Shown: positions 8,842-17,937, counted from the stretch's first letter. The stretch is DNA of 64,000 nucleotides from Chryseolinea soli (GCF_003589925.1 NZ_CP032382.1:4278001-4342000), one strand, 5' to 3'. A program made the numbers and translations. Notes: generated from the letters alone by a model not told the origin.

Positions 8842-9428
8842 CCGCCACCGAGAAAACGGCTTTGATCGTGATCGATGTTCAACACGGGATTGACGAGGCC
8901 GGACATTGGGGTGGCAACCGGAACAATCCCACGGCGGAAGAGAATATCGCACGGTTATTAAAACATTGCCGTGCTTTGGGTTTACCCATTGTGATCGTTC
9001 AACACGATTCGGTTTCTCCTGCGTCACCTTTCCGCCCGGGACAGAAAGGAAATCTGTTAAAAGATTTCGTAACCGTTTTGCCGGGCGAGAAGTCAATACA
9101 TAAATCGACGGCTAACGCCTTTATCAAAACCGATCTGGAAGCATTTCTCAAAGCACAGCACATTGCAAAGCTGATCATCACGGGCTTCGTCACTAACAAT
9201 TCCGTAGAGGCTACGGCGCGTATGGCCGGCGAGTTGGGTTTTCACACCACGGTGGTGTCGGATGCCACGGCGAGCTTTGATAAGGTTGGGGTGGACGGCA
9301 CGAAATATTCATCCACCTTGATCCACCAGGTATCCTTGTCCAATTTAAAAGATGAGTACGCTTCCATTGCCACCACGGCGGAAGTGATCGCATCGCTGAC
9401 TCCCACAAGCAAACCCTTAATCGCATGA
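8838..9428 (+). CDS. Isochorismatase-fold hydrolase with Ser at the nucleophile position
   Basis: 196 aa with the cysteine-hydrolase fold: ALIVIDVQHG with Asp13, the lysine region SIHKSTANAF with Lys89, and the nucleophile loop ITGFVTNNSVEATARMAG. In most amidase members this loop reads TxxCVxxTA, but here Ser122 stands where the cysteine is expected. It is embedded between argE and argH with ATGA overlaps on both sides (8838-8841 and 9425-9428), so it must be translated with the arginine pathway. Its substrate is unknown. I infer an accessory or repair hydrolase, or a non-hydrolytic role. Confidence 0.8.
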   Translation: MTATEKTALIVIDVQHGIDEAGHWGGNRNNPTAEENIARLLKHCRALGLPIVIVQHDSVSPASPFRPGQKGNLLKDFVTVLPGEKSIHKSTANAFIKTDLEAFLKAQHIAKLIITGFVTNNSVEATARMAGELGFHTTVVSDATASFDKVGVDGTKYSSTLIHQVSLSNLKDEYASIATTAEVIASLTPTSKPLIA

Positions 9429-10759
9429 AACTCTGGCAAAAAGATAAGGCCTCGTTGAAAGAGGTCGAAAAATTCACGGTAGGAAAAGACCAGGAAATGG
9501 ACTTGTTCCTCGCGCCGTTTGACGTGCTGGGTTCGCTGGCCCACATCACCATGCTGGAATCTATCGGGTTGCTGACGGCCGAGGAATTGAAAGTGCTTTC
9601 GGCAGAGCTGAAGAATATCTACGCCAGCATCGCCGCCGGTGACTTCAAGGTTGAGGCTGGGGTGGAGGACGTGCATTCGCAAGTGGAACTGGAGCTGACA
9701 AAGCGTTGCGGCGAAATGGGCAAGAAGATCCACAGCGGCCGCTCGCGCAACGACCAGGTGCTGGTGGACATCAAGCTGTTTCTTCGCGCGGAGATCGAAA
9801 ATGTGATTGGCGAAGTGCAACCTCTTTTTGATTTGCTGCTTCAACAAAGTGAGAAATACAAAGATCATCTGCTGCCGGGCTATACCCACCTGCAGTTGGC
9901 GATGCCCTCGTCGTTTGGCTTGTGGTTTGGCGCTTACGCGGAAAGCTTGGTAGACGATGTGATCACGCTGCAGTCGGCCTATCGTGTGGCGAATAAAAAT
10001 CCCTTGGGTTCCGCTGCGGGCTATGGCTCTTCGTTTCCCTTGAACCGGACGATGACCACGAACTTGTTGGGATTTGAATCCTTGAACTACAACGTCGTCT
10101 ACGCGCAGATGGGAAGAGGTAAGACCGAACGCATTATGGCCAGTGCGCTGGCAAACATCGCGGCCACATTGAGCAAGCTGTCGATGGATGCTTGTTTGTT
10201 TATGAATCAGAACTTTGGCTTTATCGGTTTCCCGGATGAGTTGACAACGGGATCCAGTATTATGCCGCATAAAAAGAATCCGGATGTGTTTGAGTTGATC
10301 CGTGCGCGGTGCAATCAACTGCAGGCATTGCCGAATGATATTGCGCTGGCTACCGTCAATTTGCCTTCCGGTTATCATCGCGACATGCAGCTTTTGAAAG
10401 AACTGCTTTTTCCGGCCATCCAAAACCTGAAGGATTGCTTGCGGATGATGCAGCTCATGCTCTCTAACATCAAAGTGCAGGACCATATTCTGAACGACGA
10501 CAAATACAAGTTCCTTTTCAGTGTGGAGGAAGTGAACAAGCTCGTGCTTGCCGGCATGCCTTTCCGGGATGCTTATAAAAAGGTGGGTATGGACATCGAG
10601 AAAGGTATCTATCATCCCGACACGAACGTGCATCATACCCATGAAGGAAGCATTGGCAACCTTTGCCTCAGCGAGATTCGCGCTGCGATGGAGCGTGCGC
10701 TGACGGAATTCCGTTTCGCGGAGGTTGAGGCTAAATTGAGTGCACTGGTAAGCCGGTAA
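9425..10759 (+). CDS. argH: Argininosuccinate lyase
   Basis: Splits argininosuccinate to arginine and fumarate, the last step. Superfamily blocks are present: SGRSRNDQV at ~109-117, HLQLAMPSS, and the signature GSSIMPHKKNPD at ~277-288, which contains the mobile catalytic-serine loop. 444 aa is typical. It starts in an ATGA overlap with the isochorismatase-fold gene and ends the arginine operon. Downstream lie hairpins (10811-10853) but no classic T-run terminator. Confidence 0.96.
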   Translation: MKLWQKDKASLKEVEKFTVGKDQEMDLFLAPFDVLGSLAHITMLESIGLLTAEELKVLSAELKNIYASIAAGDFKVEAGVEDVHSQVELELTKRCGEMGKKIHSGRSRNDQVLVDIKLFLRAEIENVIGEVQPLFDLLLQQSEKYKDHLLPGYTHLQLAMPSSFGLWFGAYAESLVDDVITLQSAYRVANKNPLGSAAGYGSSFPLNRTMTTNLLGFESLNYNVVYAQMGRGKTERIMASALANIAATLSKLSMDACLFMNQNFGFIGFPDELTTGSSIMPHKKNPDVFELIRARCNQLQALPNDIALATVNLPSGYHRDMQLLKELLFPAIQNLKDCLRMMQLMLSNIKVQDHILNDDKYKFLFSVEEVNKLVLAGMPFRDAYKKVGMDIEKGIYHPDTNVHHTHEGSIGNLCLSEIRAAMERALTEFRFAEVEAKLSALVSR

Positions 10760-10777
10760 AAATATTTCACCACCCTT

Positions 10778-10827
10778 TTTGCGTCTTTCTGTACTCGCCG
10801 AAGCTTTAGTGGAGGTGAGGCGGTGAA
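10778..10827 (+). repeat. ~50-bp dispersed repeat, copy 1 (inverted partner at 14114-14163)
   Basis: This block contains TGCGTCTTTC, then CTCGCCGAAGCTTTAG, then AGGTGAGGCGGTGAA. The reverse complement of 14114-14163 gives the same order of words. The 26-bp core (10794-10819 against 14122-14147) differs at two positions. The two copies flank the rhomboid and oxidoreductase genes in inverted orientation. Confidence 0.75.
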
Positions 10828-10853
10828 CCTCCTGTTGCCCCCAACAAAACAGG
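10811..10853 (+). terminator. Possible terminator hairpins after argH
   Basis: GGAGGT (10811-10816) pairs with ACCTCC (10827-10832), and CCTGTT (10831-10836) pairs with AACAGG (10848-10853), so the two are alternative rather than simultaneous. A T-tract follows at ~10864-10870. This is not a canonical intrinsic terminator. Confidence 0.3.
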
Positions 10854-10872
10854 GATTAAAACGTTTTTTTGC

Positions 10873-10880
10873 TACTTTCA
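10873..10880 (+). promoter_or_regulatory. Candidate -7 element (TACTTTCA) for the rhomboid gene
   Basis: TACTTTCA is close to TAnnTTTG and lies 10 bp before the ATG at 10890, which would give a very short or leaderless transcript. A T-rich stretch precedes it. Weak evidence from one box. Confidence 0.3.
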
Positions 10881-10889
10881 CACTTGCGC

Positions 10890-12782
10890 ATGAAGAACCA
10901 ACCGATTGCAACCTACGTGCTGATGGCCATCAATGTAGTGGCCTACGCCATCATGGCTACTTACCAGCAGAGCCCGTTATTGGACCCTGTCGACATCGTC
11001 ACGATCCTAAATGCCGGCGCCAATTTCAATCCGTTCACCCTCGGGGGAGAACCGTGGCGGCTGGTCACATCGATGTTCCTCCACGGTCACGTTCTTCATT
11101 TGCTGGTCAACATGTTTGCCCTGTATTCGCTGGGCCGTGACCTGGAAGGAGATGTGGGTCCACTTCGTTTTGTCATCCTCTATTTTATTTGCGGCTTGGC
11201 AGGTGGCTTGGCGAGCCTTGCGTTCAATGTTTATGTTCCCAGTGTCGGCGCGTCGGGAGCATTGTTCGGATTGTATGCTTACCGCCTGGGCGCGGATCTC
11301 ATGGGAACCTACGACGATCGTCGGCAGTTCACGTTGGTGATCATCAACTTTGTGATCTTCCTGGTGATCATGACCGCGGTTTCGTTTTTAATGAACCTGG
11401 ATCACGCTGCCCACGCCGGAGGTTTTGTGGCGGGCCTGGTGTTGGCCGTGCTGCACGTTAAGTTGCGTGCCTTCATCGACAACCGGCACCTGGCGGTGAT
11501 CGCCATTGCCTTGCCCTTCACCTTGCTGCTCCTTCCCAAAAGCCAGGTTCAATACTATCGCATCTATCAACGCGTTCGCGCCACCGAAGACAAAACGCAT
11601 CATTACTTTCGCGATCTCCGCACCGATGCCGAACTGGGCGACAGCCTCCACCTGATCTTAACACGCTGGCAAGGCATTCGGCAATCCCTAAAGGATATTC
11701 CCTCCGTTCCCCAGGCACTTGCCTCCGACACCGCCTCCATGAAAATGTATGTGAGCTTCCGGGAGGAAGAAACGGGGTATCGCATCAACCTCATCGAGCG
11801 CGAATCCTATGTCTACATGGACAGCCTCGAGGTGGTGGCGGCAAAATTCAGCACCGTGCCGCCGTTGCAATATGGCCTCAACTTCACGACGCCTCCCCGT
11901 GAGCCGGAGCCTGACAGCACCGAAACGGCATCGCCCGCGATGGAGATGAAGAAAGTCTTTTTTGATTCCGCATGGCACGAAACCGACGATCCCAACACGG
12001 CGCGCTTTTATCGCATCGGCACGCAAGATTCGGCGGGCCGGTGGCAAGGTGCTGTGCGCGACTACTATCGCGACGGCACTATCCAGATGAAAGGACAATA
12101 TCTGCGGGGCATGAAGAATGGGATCTTTCTTTATTATTCGGAAAGGGGAACCTATACTTCGGCGGGACGCTATGACAAGGAAGAGTCCATCGGGCGTTGG
12201 GAAATATATCATTGGAACGGCAAGCTCGAAAGCGAAGTGTTCTACAACGGTCAGGGGTATACCCGTAGTGTATGGGATTCGTTGGGGAATCCCCAAGTAG
12301 AGAACGGTCGCGGCAAAGCCATCCGCTGGTACGCCACGGGACAGGTATCCGAAGAAGGCCCGTATCAAAACGGGCGACGCGATGGCGACTGGTATGGGTT
12401 TCATCCCGATGGCAAGCCCTATTTCCATGAGATCTATCGCGACAACCGCATCATCCGCGGTATGTCGGAAGACCGGGGTAAGCGCTATGTCTACGACCAG
12501 ACGAGTCTCTATGCCTTTCCTGTAAACGGTATGGCAGAATACCGGAAATATCTTTTTCTTCATACGCGCAAGCCACCCGGTTTCAAGAGCGGCACCGTGA
12601 AGGTGGTGTTCAATGTAGGCGTCGACGGGTCGATGTGGGACTTTGTGGTGATCGAGGGTGTGTCGCCGGAACATGATGCCGAAGCCATACGCGTTGTCAA
12701 AGAAGGACCCGCGTGGCGTCCCGGTTTGTTGCACGGCCACGAGAAGCTGCCCTCGCAGGGTTACATCGAAGTTATATTTTGA
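10890..12782 (+). CDS. Rhomboid intramembrane protease fused to YwqK/MORN-like repeats and a TonB_C domain
   Basis: 630 aa with three parts. Residues ~1-195 are a rhomboid: HxxxN at His70/Asn74, the serine motif GASGALFG with Ser122, and HAAHAGG with His175 as dyad partner, spread over about six membrane segments. From ~375 to ~545 come repeated YYRDG, GKLESEVFYNG and GRRDGDW units typical of YwqK/MORN_2 repeats. The last ~80 residues (TVKVVFNVGVDGS...AEAIRVVKEGPAWRPG) match a TonB C-terminal-like domain. I chose MKNQ at 10890 over an upstream TTG. The soluble part probably sits in the periplasm and may present or select substrates. The fusion is unusual. Confidence 0.85.
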   Translation: MKNQPIATYVLMAINVVAYAIMATYQQSPLLDPVDIVTILNAGANFNPFTLGGEPWRLVTSMFLHGHVLHLLVNMFALYSLGRDLEGDVGPLRFVILYFICGLAGGLASLAFNVYVPSVGASGALFGLYAYRLGADLMGTYDDRRQFTLVIINFVIFLVIMTAVSFLMNLDHAAHAGGFVAGLVLAVLHVKLRAFIDNRHLAVIAIALPFTLLLLPKSQVQYYRIYQRVRATEDKTHHYFRDLRTDAELGDSLHLILTRWQGIRQSLKDIPSVPQALASDTASMKMYVSFREEETGYRINLIERESYVYMDSLEVVAAKFSTVPPLQYGLNFTTPPREPEPDSTETASPAMEMKKVFFDSAWHETDDPNTARFYRIGTQDSAGRWQGAVRDYYRDGTIQMKGQYLRGMKNGIFLYYSERGTYTSAGRYDKEESIGRWEIYHWNGKLESEVFYNGQGYTRSVWDSLGNPQVENGRGKAIRWYATGQVSEEGPYQNGRRDGDWYGFHPDGKPYFHEIYRDNRIIRGMSEDRGKRYVYDQTSLYAFPVNGMAEYRKYLFLHTRKPPGFKSGTVKVVFNVGVDGSMWDFVVIEGVSPEHDAEAIRVVKEGPAWRPGLLHGHEKLPSQGYIEVIF

Positions 12783-12815
12783 AGCGACGATCAGTAAACG
12801 TCAACCATAAAGACT

Positions 12816-14108
12816 ATGCAACGCCGAACATTCATTCAAACAACCGCTGCCGCCACGGTGGGATTTGCCGCGGCACCGCTTATCAAAGTTCTGGGAAAGG
12901 ATAAAAAATATACCACGGCACTCATTGGCTCGGGATGGTGGGGCGGCAACATTTTGCGCTGCGCCATCCAGGCCGGCGAAAGCAAAGTGGTGGCCTTGTG
13001 CGATGTCGATGAAAATCAAATCAAAGCGACGCTGGAGGAAGTGAAGAAACTCAGCGGCGACACCCCAAAGATCTACCGCGACTATCGCGAGCTGCTGGCC
13101 AAGGAGAAACCCGAGATCGTGATCGTGGCCACGCCCGACCATTGGCATCCCCTCATCGCCATCGCCGCGATGAAAGCGGGGGCACACGTGTATGTGGAGA
13201 AACCCATCTGTCACACCATCAACGAAGGCAAAGCGATGGTGAAAGCGGCGCGCGACACGCAACGCATCGTGCAGGTGGGAACGCACCGCCGGGCGTCGCC
13301 GCATAATATTTCCGGTATGCAATTTTTAAAATCCGGGAAGGCCGGGAAGATTGGATCGGTGAGAGCGTTCGTGCACTATCCGGGAGGCCCGGGTAAGAAG
13401 ACACCCGATGCTGAAGCACCGTCTACCTTGGATTGGAACATGTGGTGTGGCCCTGCGCCCTTGCGCGCCTACAATCCCACCATGCACCCGAAAGGTTTCC
13501 GCTCGTATTTGGATTATGCCAACGGCCAATTGGGCGACTGGGGCATTCACTGGATGGACCAGATCCTGTGGTGGACCGAAGAGAAACATCCGAAGAAGGT
13601 ATACTCCACCGCCAACCGTTTCATTCGCGAGGACAGTACCGATGCACCCGACACCCAAAACGTGCTCTTCGAATTTGAAACCTTCACTGCCTCGTGGGAA
13701 CACCGCCTCTATGCCGGCAACGAAGCGGAGAAGACCAACATCGGCTGCTACTTCTATGGCACCGAAGGCACCTTCCACATGGGCTGGCTCGACGGTTGGA
13801 CATTCTATCCTTCCGATACAAAAAAGCAGATCATCCATGAAGCGCCAAAGCTGGACGAACCTGATCAGCAAAACATCGCCGCGTTGTGGGCTGACTTTTT
13901 AACATCGATCAAGACGAATAAGCTGTCGATGTGTGATATCGAGGTTGGGCAGCGGTCTACCAACATGAGTTTGTTGGGGATGCTGAGTTGGAAGTTGGGA
14001 AGGAGCGTGGAGTGGGATGGAGAGAAAGGCTTGATCAAGAACGATGCGGAGGCAAATAAGCTTTTGAGCCGGGCGTATCGGGGAGAGTGGGTGTATCCTA
14101 CGGTGTAG
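12816..14108 (+). CDS. Tat-exported Gfo/Idh/MocA-family oxidoreductase
   Basis: Begins with a twin-arginine signal (QRRTFIQTTAAATVGFAAAP), so it is probably exported folded with its nicotinamide cofactor. The Rossmann domain follows with LIGSGWWGG at ~35-43 and VEKPICHT near 128-135, which bears the conserved EKP lysine. The C-terminal half is the substrate domain with GDWGIHWMDQILWW. 430 aa is normal for secreted Gfo/Idh/MocA members of Bacteroidota, some of which act on sugars or glycosides. The substrate is unknown. It lies 33 bp after the rhomboid gene on the same strand, and the pair is bracketed by inverted repeats. Confidence 0.88.
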   Translation: MQRRTFIQTTAAATVGFAAAPLIKVLGKDKKYTTALIGSGWWGGNILRCAIQAGESKVVALCDVDENQIKATLEEVKKLSGDTPKIYRDYRELLAKEKPEIVIVATPDHWHPLIAIAAMKAGAHVYVEKPICHTINEGKAMVKAARDTQRIVQVGTHRRASPHNISGMQFLKSGKAGKIGSVRAFVHYPGGPGKKTPDAEAPSTLDWNMWCGPAPLRAYNPTMHPKGFRSYLDYANGQLGDWGIHWMDQILWWTEEKHPKKVYSTANRFIREDSTDAPDTQNVLFEFETFTASWEHRLYAGNEAEKTNIGCYFYGTEGTFHMGWLDGWTFYPSDTKKQIIHEAPKLDEPDQQNIAALWADFLTSIKTNKLSMCDIEVGQRSTNMSLLGMLSWKLGRSVEWDGEKGLIKNDAEANKLLSRAYRGEWVYPTV

Positions 14109-14113
14109 AATTT

Positions 14114-14163
14114 TTCACTGCCTCACCTTCGCTAAAGCTTCGGCGAGCGCTGAAAAGACGCAG
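14114..14163 (-). repeat. ~50-bp dispersed repeat, copy 2 (inverted relative to 10778-10827)
   Basis: Reverse complement of the argH-distal repeat, with 24 of 26 matches over the core 14122-14147 and further matching on both sides. It lies directly before the hairpin at 14163-14199. Confidence 0.75.
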
Positions 14164-14199
14164 AGGCGCAAAGTCAACGCAAAGTTGGCTTTGCGCCTC
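14163..14199. terminator. Hairpin between convergent genes
   Basis: An 11-bp perfect stem, GAGGCGCAAAG (14163-14173) with CTTTGCGCCTC (14189-14199), and a 15-nt loop. It sits between the stops of the oxidoreductase (+) and the YfhO gene (-) and could end both transcripts. No strong T-run follows on either side. Confidence 0.5.
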
Positions 14200-14209
14200 G
14201 CGGTTCAAT

Positions 14210-16660
14210 TCATGATTTCTCCTCGCGCAACGACCATCCCAGACTACCCAGCAACACCAGCACCATAATCCAGGACGCCGCCATCGTCACCTTGTTGCCT
14301 GTTACATAAGCTGCAGGCTCGAATTTGAATTCTATAGTATGCTTGCCTGAGGGAACGTTCAAGGCCCGCAACACATAGTCAGCGCGCAGGATCTCGGTTT
14401 CTTTTCCATCGATCGTGGCTTTCCATCCTTTTGGATAGTAGATCTCCGAGAACACCGCGAATCCGTTTTGTTGTGATTGGCTTTCGTATTTCATCCGGTT
14501 GGGCGAATGCTCGGTCAAGGTAATGGAAGCTGAGCTGTCCGCTGAAAAACTTGCGGGTTTAAACTTCGAGCCATCCACTACGGCGACATGGCGTGTGTCG
14601 AGGCCGCATACTTTGGCCAGCTCTTCCGTAGGGGAATTAACCGTGACCACTTCGTTGACAAACCAGGCATTTCCCAAGGCGCTTCCGTTGGGTATGATAT
14701 TATCGCGCCCCGGTCCATACACCAGGTACTTGATGTTGAGCATATTCATGATGCCGCGCTTTTCAAGATCAAACTTTCCACCTTGTGCATCGGTGATGAA
14801 GGCGTTGGTCTCTTTGAAGAGACAAGAATCGTAGAGGTCCATGTACCGCTTCAACTTCGCCCCGTGATAGCCGCCGATGGAGTTGTGGAAGTAGGAGGTA
14901 TGCGCCTCGCTGGTGAACGCACCGGGTTGGATGTTATAAACACGATACATCGCCTTATCCTGCGCGATGGCCTTGTCGGCTTCGGTCATGGTGTAGAAAG
15001 TATCTTCGCGCTTGCGCTGATAGTTGGCCTTGGTGAAATATCGGTTGTCGACGATGGCCACATCGAGGGTTACGAGGGCGATGAAGAACGCGTAGAAGGC
15101 CACGGGCGATATTTTGGTCCACACTTCAAAGTAGATCGTGACAAACGCGAGCACGATAAAGACGAGGGAGCGGAACGCGTCGCTTCTGAAGAGGCTCATG
15201 CGATCGTCGATCATCGCGCCGGTGAACCAGACCGGGAGTTGGTTCTCGCCTTCGCGGAGAAAGCTGAACATGCCGGCGCCTAACCAAAGCAACAGGCACA
15301 AGCCGCCGGTGGAGGCAAGAGCGATAAGTACTTTTCGCTTGGCTTCTTTTGTTAAGCCCTTTTGCATGATCTTCTCCACGCCGAGCAATCCCAGGAAAGG
15401 GGCGGCAAACAAGAAGAGGATCAGTGTGAAGGTTACGGATCTGAATTTGTTATAGCCAGGCAGATAATCAAACAGGAAATAATTGAACGCGGAGAAATTC
15501 TTTCCCCAACTTAACATGATCCCCAGCACTGCCACCGACGTCAACCACCAAACATATTTCTTATCCGCGAAAGCGATGCCCAAGGCAAAAATGAAAACGA
15601 TCACCGCGCCGGCGTAGTAAGGCGCCGTGAGGCCTTGCTCACCCCAATAGGCCACCGTGTAGTTCGCCAGTTGGTTGGCCATTTGTTCATCTTTCGAGCG
15701 CACCAGCGCCTTGTATACCTCGCTGTTCTGATCGTTGGCGATCAGGTTGCTGGAACTGCCGCCATAGAAGTTCGGGATGAGCAACACCATCGGTTCAAGG
15801 ATGCCGTTGCTGTAGTCGAAGGCCCAGTTTTTACCGGGGCCGGTTTGACCTTGGTCGGAGGAGCCGTGTGCTACCAGTTCTGACTTTCCACGAATGGAAT
15901 ACGATGTATATTCGGTCACAGCCCACATCGGTCCGAAGAACGTGCCCGCACCGATGGCGGCGGCCACGATCAGCACACCGATGGTCTTCGCAAAGTCGGG
16001 AAGGGTTTTCTCGCGGATGGCTTCGATGAGGCGGATCAATCCATAGATCAAAACGATCAGCAACAAGTAATAGGTCATCTGCAAGTGATTCTCACGAAAG
16101 TGCAAGGCAAGCGCTGCCGTCGTCACACCAAATCCAAGGATGCGTTTCCCGGAGAAAGCAAGATGAATCCCCGCGACGACTAAGGGCATGAAAGCAATGG
16201 CGCCAACACGCGCATTGTGCCCGGCCATGATCCCAATGATCATGTACGTGGACAACCCAAATCCAATCGCGCCCGCGATCGCTAAATAGGGTCGCACGCC
16301 GAACGTGATCAGCATAATATAGTAACACAAAAAAGCGAGGTAGATATTGCAAACGGGATGTGGAAGCTTGAAGCTGATCACCGCCTTGAGGTAAGACACC
16401 GCCTGGTTGCTCCATTGCACGTTGACCAGGTAGGCGGGCATGCCGCTGAACATCGTCTCCGTCCAAAGCGGTTCCTCGCCGGTCTTCTCGCGATAGTCGC
16501 GCGAGGCCTTGGAAGAACCTTCCCACTGTTGGATGTCATGCTGGTTGATCACCTTGTGGTCGAAGAACACCGGGTTGAAGAAGAAGAACGTTACGATCAG
16601 GAAGATTCCAATGGCCACGCCGTGGGGCAGAACGTCTTTGGCGAAGTTTATTTTTTTCAT
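14210..16660 (-). CDS. YfhO family multi-pass membrane protein
   Basis: 816 aa. A cytoplasmic start (KKINFAKDVLPHG) leads into a long hydrophobic region of about a dozen membrane segments over residues ~15-560, with the extracytoplasmic insert YKALVRSKDEQMANQLAN. A beta-rich extracellular tail at ~585-780 includes FSEIYYPKGWKATIDGKE, which is characteristic of YfhO proteins, and a final membrane helix ends at ~805. YfhO members are thought to act in cell-surface glycosylation of polymers (GT-C-like folds); this is family knowledge. A repeat unit lies upstream (16721-16755). It is monocistronic. Confidence 0.88.
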   Translation of the reverse strand: MKKINFAKDVLPHGVAIGIFLIVTFFFFNPVFFDHKVINQHDIQQWEGSSKASRDYREKTGEEPLWTETMFSGMPAYLVNVQWSNQAVSYLKAVISFKLPHPVCNIYLAFLCYYIMLITFGVRPYLAIAGAIGFGLSTYMIIGIMAGHNARVGAIAFMPLVVAGIHLAFSGKRILGFGVTTAALALHFRENHLQMTYYLLLIVLIYGLIRLIEAIREKTLPDFAKTIGVLIVAAAIGAGTFFGPMWAVTEYTSYSIRGKSELVAHGSSDQGQTGPGKNWAFDYSNGILEPMVLLIPNFYGGSSSNLIANDQNSEVYKALVRSKDEQMANQLANYTVAYWGEQGLTAPYYAGAVIVFIFALGIAFADKKYVWWLTSVAVLGIMLSWGKNFSAFNYFLFDYLPGYNKFRSVTFTLILFLFAAPFLGLLGVEKIMQKGLTKEAKRKVLIALASTGGLCLLLWLGAGMFSFLREGENQLPVWFTGAMIDDRMSLFRSDAFRSLVFIVLAFVTIYFEVWTKISPVAFYAFFIALVTLDVAIVDNRYFTKANYQRKREDTFYTMTEADKAIAQDKAMYRVYNIQPGAFTSEAHTSYFHNSIGGYHGAKLKRYMDLYDSCLFKETNAFITDAQGGKFDLEKRGIMNMLNIKYLVYGPGRDNIIPNGSALGNAWFVNEVVTVNSPTEELAKVCGLDTRHVAVVDGSKFKPASFSADSSASITLTEHSPNRMKYESQSQQNGFAVFSEIYYPKGWKATIDGKETEILRADYVLRALNVPSGKHTIEFKFEPAAYVTGNKVTMAASWIMVLVLLGSLGWSLREEKS

Positions 16661-16720
16661 GAATCCGTTTAAGGGGATGTGAATTTATAAGGGGTGCAAA
16701 ATAAGAAGGATTTGGGAGAA

Positions 16721-16755
16721 ATAGGAGCCAGGAGTCAGGAGCCAGGAGCCAGTAG
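16721..16755 (+). repeat. AGGAGCCAGGAG repeat unit, copy 1
   Basis: Four tandem units of roughly GGAG(C/T)CA lie between yfhO and moaA. The same tandem words recur at 52272-52301 and, inverted, at 52487-52510, so this belongs to a dispersed intergenic repeat family. Confidence 0.7.
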
Positions 16756-16823
16756 ATTTCTGCGGTCGAAAGGGGCTCAATTGTTTAATGGCCAGTGCGT
16801 TAGATCGGGGCCTGTCGTGCGAT

Positions 16824-17819
16824 TTAGCCTCCTATGGTGGACATCGATTCGCTTACGGGCAGGTGGTTTTTGCGGTGTTGTTCGGCTTCGAAGCCGTCTT
16901 TGGCGCGGTGTTGGAAGGCGGTGTGGAGCTGTTGTTTGATGGAGTCGTCGGAGTGGTTTCCGCGGAGGAGGGCGCGGAGGTCCAGTGCGCCGTCGTCGTA
17001 GAGACAGGTTTTGAGTGTGCCCTGGGCGGTGACCCGGAGGCGGCTGCAGGTGCCGCAGAACGTGCGGCTGAAGGCGGCGATGATGCCGAGGTTTCCAAGG
17101 TGGCCGGGGATGGTGTAGGTGTAGGCCGTGGAATGTTGCGGGTCGGGAAGTTTGACCAGGTTGGGGTAATGGGATTTGATATAGTCCAGGATCCGGGTGT
17201 ACGTCCAATGCAGGGTGGGGTAGTGGTTGCCCTCGCCATTGAACGGCATCTCTTCGATGAACCGGACCTCGACGCGCTGGTTTCGGGTGAGCTCGATGAG
17301 CGGCACGATGTCGTCGATGTTTTTTCCTTCCATCACCACGGCGTTGATCTTCACAGCAATGTCGTGTTCCAGGAGCAGGTTCAGGGTGTGCATGACGGGC
17401 TCGAATTCGTCGCGGCGTGTGATCACCCGGAAGCGTTCGCGGTCGAGCGTGTCCAGGCTGAGGTTCACCGACGCGATGCCCATCTTTTTGAGGGCGCCCA
17501 CATGCGGTGCCGTCAACACCCCATTGGTGGTGAGGTGCAGGTCTTTGACGCCCGGAATTTCCGTGATGCGCTGCATGAGGTCCATGAGGTCGTGGCGCAC
17601 AAACGGCTCGCCCCCCGTGAGGCGGATCTTCGAAATGCCGAGCGATGCCAGCAGTGTGATGAGGCGTTCGATCTCTTCAAAGGTGAGCAAGTCTTTTTTA
17701 GGGAGATAGCGGATGCCGTCTTCGGGCATACAGTAAAAGCAACGCAGGTTGCAGCGGTCGGTTACGGCCAGGCGCAAGTAGGTGAGGGGCCTCCCATGAT
17801 TGTCGTAAAGCGGGGTCAC
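16824..17819 (-). CDS. moaA: GTP 3',8-cyclase (molybdenum cofactor synthesis)
   Basis: Radical SAM enzyme for the first step of molybdopterin synthesis. The N-terminal 4Fe-4S motif is CNLRCFYC at ~23-30, with GGEP following. The C-terminal cluster motif FCGTCSRLRVTAQG...CL is present around 254-275. The protein ends in Gly-Gly, as MoaA requires for activity. 331 aa is normal. The start is GTG at 17817-17819, directly before TPLYDNHGR. No other moa gene is adjacent; moaC, moaD and moaE lie elsewhere in the window. Confidence 0.96.
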   Translation of the reverse strand: MTPLYDNHGRPLTYLRLAVTDRCNLRCFYCMPEDGIRYLPKKDLLTFEEIERLITLLASLGISKIRLTGGEPFVRHDLMDLMQRITEIPGVKDLHLTTNGVLTAPHVGALKKMGIASVNLSLDTLDRERFRVITRRDEFEPVMHTLNLLLEHDIAVKINAVVMEGKNIDDIVPLIELTRNQRVEVRFIEEMPFNGEGNHYPTLHWTYTRILDYIKSHYPNLVKLPDPQHSTAYTYTIPGHLGNLGIIAAFSRTFCGTCSRLRVTAQGTLKTCLYDDGALDLRALLRGNHSDDSIKQQLHTAFQHRAKDGFEAEQHRKNHLPVSESMSTIGG

Positions 17820-17937
17820 AGCAGCGTTGAATTTACCAGTCGATAAAAGTCAAAGATATTCAATATTTGACAATTCCCCGGTCGCTTGTTTCAAGCGGTA
17901 GGGAGTGTTCTGAGAACATTTTCCGGGCCAATAGAAT

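Noticed and set aside
9242..10642. 466-aa minus-strand open frame opposite argH
   Set aside because: Antisense of a conserved lyase; no domains.
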